A stretch of DNA of 17,650 nt from NCBI GenBank assembly GCA_020627645.1, contig JAHDGN010000010.1, positions 1 to 17,650 of the forward strand, given 5' to 3'. Made by a program: the position numbers and the translations under genes. The stretch's first letter is position 1, and each line of letters begins with the position of its first letter. This document shows, one piece after another, positions 14,459 to 17,650 of this stretch. The notes below the pieces were generated by a model. That model had not been told where the DNA came from and did not search any database. It worked only from the letters and a program-made list of their open reading frames with translations. The DNA is from Akkermansiaceae bacterium (lineage in GTDB: Bacteria > Verrucomicrobiota > Verrucomicrobiia > Verrucomicrobiales > Akkermansiaceae).

Positions 14459-17113
14459 GTGCCCCTCAACTTCCACCCCAAAACCCTCCACTTCCCAGAG
14501 CTCAAGCTTCTGCTCGACCCCCACCGACCCTCTCCCTTCGCCTTCGTCTCCCACGCTCACGCCGACCACTTCGCCCGACACCAAAAAATCCTCTGCTCGG
14601 AACCGACCGCCCACCTCCTTCACACCCGTTTTCGTGTCAAAAAATCTGCCCTCCAAACCCTCGCCTGGAACCAACCTCTCATCCTCAATCAACACACCAT
14701 CACCCTTCATCCCGCCGGACATATCGCTGGATCTGCCATGATTCGAATCGAAAAAGAAAACGACTCACTCCTCTACACCGGAGACTTCAAAACCCGACCT
14801 TCACTCACATCAGAACTCCCCCAATTCCCAAAAGCCGACATCCTCGTCATGGAAACCACCTTCGGCCTCCCTCACTACCAATTTCCTCCCACTCCAGAAA
14901 TCCACCGCGACATCACCAACTTCGCCCTCGATACTCTCAACGACCAAGAAACCCCTGTCCTCTTCGCCTACTCACTAGGAAAAGCCCAAGAAGCCCTCGC
15001 CATTCTTGACCAAGCCAACATCCCCACCCTCTGTCACAAAACCGTCTACGACATGACCAATGCCTGCCGGGAGATCGGAGTCAAACTCCCCGAACCACTC
15101 CTCCTAGAAAAAACAATCCCCCCAGGCTACGCCGTCATCGCCCCACCCAATGCCGTCCGCTCTCGAACCATCCGATCCCAAAAAAATCGCCGCACCGCCA
15201 TGCTCTCCGGATGGGCGCTCACCCCAGGCGCCCAATACCGATACCAGGTCGATGCCGCCTTCCCCCTTTCTGACCACGCCGACTTCGCTGGACTCCTCGA
15301 AGCCGTGGAAAAAGTCTCCCCAAAACAGATCTTCACCCTCCACGGACAAACCCGCCCATTCGCCTCTCACCTCCGCTCCCTCGGATACGACGCCTGGTCC
15401 ATCCACGGAGATGACCAACTCGAACTCCCAAACACCACCTCCCAAATCCCTCCAAACCAATCTAACCCAACCATTCCACGCCCCAATTCACCATTTCAAC
15501 AACTCACAGACCTCATCAACCAACTCACCACCACCACTTCTCGACTCAAAAAAACTTCCCTCCTCTCCACCTATCTCAAGAAACAAACCACCTCCAACCT
15601 CGCCAACCTCACCCGATGGCTCTCCGGCTCCAATGTCCCCCAACTCGGTCACGCCATCATCCGCCAAGCTCTTATCCAAACCACCAACCTCAATCTCCAA
15701 CAATACAAAAGCACTTCCGCCACTCAAAACGACACCGCCCGCACGACCCGCATCCTTCTCCAGCAAAACCCTCAACACCTCAACCCACAACCAGTCACTC
15801 TCGCCCAACTCCACCAACACCTCCAAACCCTCAGCAACACCTCCGGATCACTCCCCAAAATCACCCACCTCACAGAACTCCTCCAAACCCTCCACCCTGC
15901 CGAATCCGAAACCCTCATCCGCATCCTCACCGGCGGACTCCGCGCCGGGACCAAACAAGGACTCTTCGAAGACGCCCTCGCCCAAGCCTTCAACCAACCC
16001 ATTCAAAAAATCCGCCACGCCCTCATGCTCACCGGAGACCTTGGCGAAACCGCCACCGCAGCCAAACAAAAGACACTTCACCAAATTCAACTCCGACCCC
16101 ATACCCCACTCAAACCCATGCTCGCCTCACCCACCGAAACTTCCGAAGACATCATCTCCTGGCACAACAACTCCACCGAACCACTCTGGCTCGAACCCAA
16201 GTACGACGGCATTCGCTGCCAACTCCACATCACCAAATCCTCCCTCCACCTCTTCTCTCGAGACCTCCGATCACTCGACCTTGAATTTCCGGAGCTCCTC
16301 CAAGCCATTCAATCCCAACCTCTCCCCTCCTGCATCCTCGACGGCGAAATCATCGCCTACGCCGACGGAAAACGCCTCACCTTCTTTGACCTCCAAAAAC
16401 GCCTCGGCCGAAAAACCACCCAAGGTGACCTTTTTCTAGGTGCCGCCATCCCCGTTCGCTTCATCGCCTTCGACTGCCTCTACATAAAAGACCAACCCCT
16501 CGTCCATCTCCCACTCCATCAACGTCGCCAAGCCCTCGAAACCCTTCCGCTCCAACCACCTCTCACCCCAATCCCCATCTACCGCCCCCCCGGCAATGAT
16601 CTCTCTGCCCTCCAAGCCCACTTCAAAGATGCTCTCGCTCAAGACCACGAAGGCCTCATTGCCAAAAACCCCGACTCACCCTACCAACCAGGCCGCCGCG
16701 GCCAAACTTGGCGCAAACTCAAAGGCGTCATGCCCACTCTCGACTGCGTGGTCATCGCCGCCCAACAAGGACACGGCAAACGTGCCGGAGTCCTCTCCGA
16801 CTACACCTTCGCCGTCCGAGACGAAACAACGGGAGAACTGCGCACCATCGGAAAAGCCTACTCCGGGCTCACCGACCATGAAATCGAACAACTCACCGAT
16901 CATTTCCAAAAAACCACCATTCAAAAACTCTCCAGACGAGTCCACCAAGTTCAACCCACCATCGTCCTCGAAATCGCCTTCGACAAGATTCGCCCCTCCA
17001 AACGACACGACTCTGGCCTAGCCCTCCGCTTTCCTCGCATCAAAGCCATCCGCCACGACAAAACCCCCACCGAAATCGACACCCTCCAAACCGCCCAAAA
17101 ACTCCTGTCCTAG
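14459..17113 (+). CDS. Fused MBL-fold exonuclease and ATP-dependent DNA ligase
   Basis: One chain of 884 residues joins two enzymes that are usually separate neighbours (TIGR04122 exonuclease and TIGR04120 ligase). The N-terminal half (1-320) is a metallo-beta-lactamase/beta-CASP nuclease: HAHADH at 32-37, HPAGHIAGSAM (H84, H88), YTGDF, ADILVMETTFG, and SDHADF. A Pro/Asn/Gln-rich linker covers about 320-345. The ligase half has an N-terminal DNA-binding domain (345-555), an adenylation domain with the AMP-accepting K581 in KYDGIR, LDGEIIAY, FIAFDCLYI and EGLIAKNPDSPYQPG (about 731), and an OB-fold ending in KIRPSKRHDSGLALRFPRIK. It presumably trims and seals DNA ends during repair. The helicase and phosphoesterase often found with it are not nearby. 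The start is a GTG without Shine-Dalgarno; its position fits the family's N-terminus. Confidence 0.92.
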   Translation: MPLNFHPKTLHFPELKLLLDPHRPSPFAFVSHAHADHFARHQKILCSEPTAHLLHTRFRVKKSALQTLAWNQPLILNQHTITLHPAGHIAGSAMIRIEKENDSLLYTGDFKTRPSLTSELPQFPKADILVMETTFGLPHYQFPPTPEIHRDITNFALDTLNDQETPVLFAYSLGKAQEALAILDQANIPTLCHKTVYDMTNACREIGVKLPEPLLLEKTIPPGYAVIAPPNAVRSRTIRSQKNRRTAMLSGWALTPGAQYRYQVDAAFPLSDHADFAGLLEAVEKVSPKQIFTLHGQTRPFASHLRSLGYDAWSIHGDDQLELPNTTSQIPPNQSNPTIPRPNSPFQQLTDLINQLTTTTSRLKKTSLLSTYLKKQTTSNLANLTRWLSGSNVPQLGHAIIRQALIQTTNLNLQQYKSTSATQNDTARTTRILLQQNPQHLNPQPVTLAQLHQHLQTLSNTSGSLPKITHLTELLQTLHPAESETLIRILTGGLRAGTKQGLFEDALAQAFNQPIQKIRHALMLTGDLGETATAAKQKTLHQIQLRPHTPLKPMLASPTETSEDIISWHNNSTEPLWLEPKYDGIRCQLHITKSSLHLFSRDLRSLDLEFPELLQAIQSQPLPSCILDGEIIAYADGKRLTFFDLQKRLGRKTTQGDLFLGAAIPVRFIAFDCLYIKDQPLVHLPLHQRRQALETLPLQPPLTPIPIYRPPGNDLSALQAHFKDALAQDHEGLIAKNPDSPYQPGRRGQTWRKLKGVMPTLDCVVIAAQQGHGKRAGVLSDYTFAVRDETTGELRTIGKAYSGLTDHEIEQLTDHFQKTTIQKLSRRVHQVQPTIVLEIAFDKIRPSKRHDSGLALRFPRIKAIRHDKTPTEIDTLQTAQKLLS

Positions 17114-17268
17114 AAGGGAAATCCTAAAATCCATTTGCCAAAAAATAGGGCACATCCACGAGCACCTCCTTCATTCGTCCGACGCCATCCCAGCTTGCTG
17201 ATCCAAAATTCAACACACAATTCCCCAACCAAACCCAATCTAAAATCGTTAATCGGAGATCAAAAATC

Positions 17269-17650
17269 TCAAATCCCAAGCTTCTCCTTCACCAACAACC
17301 AGACCTTCTCCCATTTCGACAACCGATACCTTCGATCAAATACCCGAAACCCATCTTTCCTCATCTTCTCCAAAAGCCTGGCATAAATCCGATGCATCAC
17401 TCGCGGAGCCAACAACGCTTCCCGATCCTCCTCAGGCAATAACTCCTCCGCCTTCGCATACAGCTCCTCTGCCCGATCCGCCTGATAATTCATAAAGGCC
17501 AAAAACCGTCCATCATGAACCCGGCCAATCAAATCTCGCTCCGTATACTGAAACCTCCCCAAATCATGTAACGGCACATAAATCCTCGCCCCATTCCTCA
17601 AATCTTCCCCCACATCTCTCAAAATATTCGTCAACTGCAAAGCATCTCCC
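17269..17650 (-). CDS. Squalene/phytoene synthase, C-terminal part (cut by window edge)
   Basis: The frame is open at the window edge and gives 126 codons, so the N-terminal half with the first Asp-rich motif is missing. The second Asp-rich motif is seen as GDALQLTNILRDVGEDLRNG (residues 1-20 of the visible part), then ARIYVPLHDLGRF, the signature of trans-isoprenyl head-to-head condensing enzymes. The C-terminus is basic and amphipathic (KMRKDGFRVFDRRYRLSKW). Such enzymes make phytoene, squalene or presqualene diphosphate for carotenoids or hopanoids. The visible part does not settle which, though the short linear end is like HpnD/CrtB. It faces the nuclease-ligase tail to tail across 155 bases with only a weak GAGAT/ATCTC hairpin. 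Confidence 0.9.
   Translation of the reverse strand, partial: GDALQLTNILRDVGEDLRNGARIYVPLHDLGRFQYTERDLIGRVHDGRFLAFMNYQADRAEELYAKAEELLPEEDREALLAPRVMHRIYARLLEKMRKDGFRVFDRRYRLSKWEKVWLLVKEKLGI

Noticed and set aside
14396..14722. Upstream extension of the GNAT protein by 109 residues
   Set aside because: Glu/Gly/Val-rich sequence antisense to the MBL nuclease motifs; the family N-terminus is at MKIREAM.
15150..16439. Long 429-codon + strand reading frame inside the nuclease-ligase gene
   Set aside because: It is a shadow in another frame: a Ser/Pro/Thr-rich translation with no domain, made open by the C-rich composition. The overlapping frame has clear nuclease and ligase motifs.
17248..17290. 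GAGAT/ATCTC hairpin as terminator between the ligase and squalene/phytoene synthase genes
   Set aside because: Five base pairs, A/T-rich, and no T run after it on either strand.

Overview
The window looks like chromosomal DNA of a free-living, probably aquatic, polysaccharide-degrading bacterium, most likely from the Verrucomicrobiota. This is an inference from gene content: two secreted sulfatases, an SHD1-like secreted protein, a secreted protease with a calcium-type 'DxDxD' repeat, and an MBL nuclease fused to an ATP-dependent DNA ligase. No rRNA or other taxonomic marker is present. The + strand is strongly C-rich and G-poor throughout, whichever strand is coding, so + strand genes favour C/A-ending codons and - strand genes favour G/T-ending codons. 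Most start codons lack a clear Shine-Dalgarno sequence.

Layout. 1-1002 (-): the 5' end of thiL (thiamine-monophosphate kinase), cut by the window edge and overlapping TGATG with an upstream CPBP-family membrane protease. The protease's first membrane segment lies in another frame, apparently split off at a run of seven C/G bases. 1118-3834 (+): a secreted SHD1-like protein with a Gly/Lys/acidic tail, a DoxX-like membrane protein, and an HI0933-type flavoprotein whose FAD-binding N-terminus is intact but has no canonical start codon. 3894-5591 (+): a secreted sulfatase with an N-terminal accessory beta domain and an atypical CMGSR site. 5592-5977 is the only long non-coding stretch and may hold a LysR-type operator. 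5978-6916 (+): a LysR-type regulator, overlapping tail to tail with a secreted trypsin-like protease (6906-8186, -). 8298-10210 (+): an unrecognised 177-residue protein that overlaps (ATGA) a canonical CSPSR sulfatase. 10221-13445 (-): carB. 13592-13828 (-): a small Cys-rich lipoprotein followed by a strong intrinsic terminator. 13904-14395 (-): a GNAT acetyltransferase, divergent from 14459-17113 (+), the fused nuclease-ligase. 17269-17650 (-): the C-terminal part of a squalene/phytoene synthase, cut by the window edge.

How the genes fit together. Sulfatases, protease and LysR regulator between 3.9 and 10.2 kb suggest processing of external sulfated polymers and proteins, but no glycoside hydrolase, transporter or sulfatase-maturing enzyme is present, so this is not a complete utilisation locus. 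carB, thiL and the squalene/phytoene synthase are housekeeping or lipid genes scattered among them. The least ordinary items are the flavoprotein without a start codon, the split CPBP gene, the single-chain nuclease-ligase, the Cys-rich lipoprotein, and the same accessory domain placed at opposite ends of two unrelated secreted hydrolases. I see no CRISPR array, transposase, tRNA, rRNA or prophage gene.
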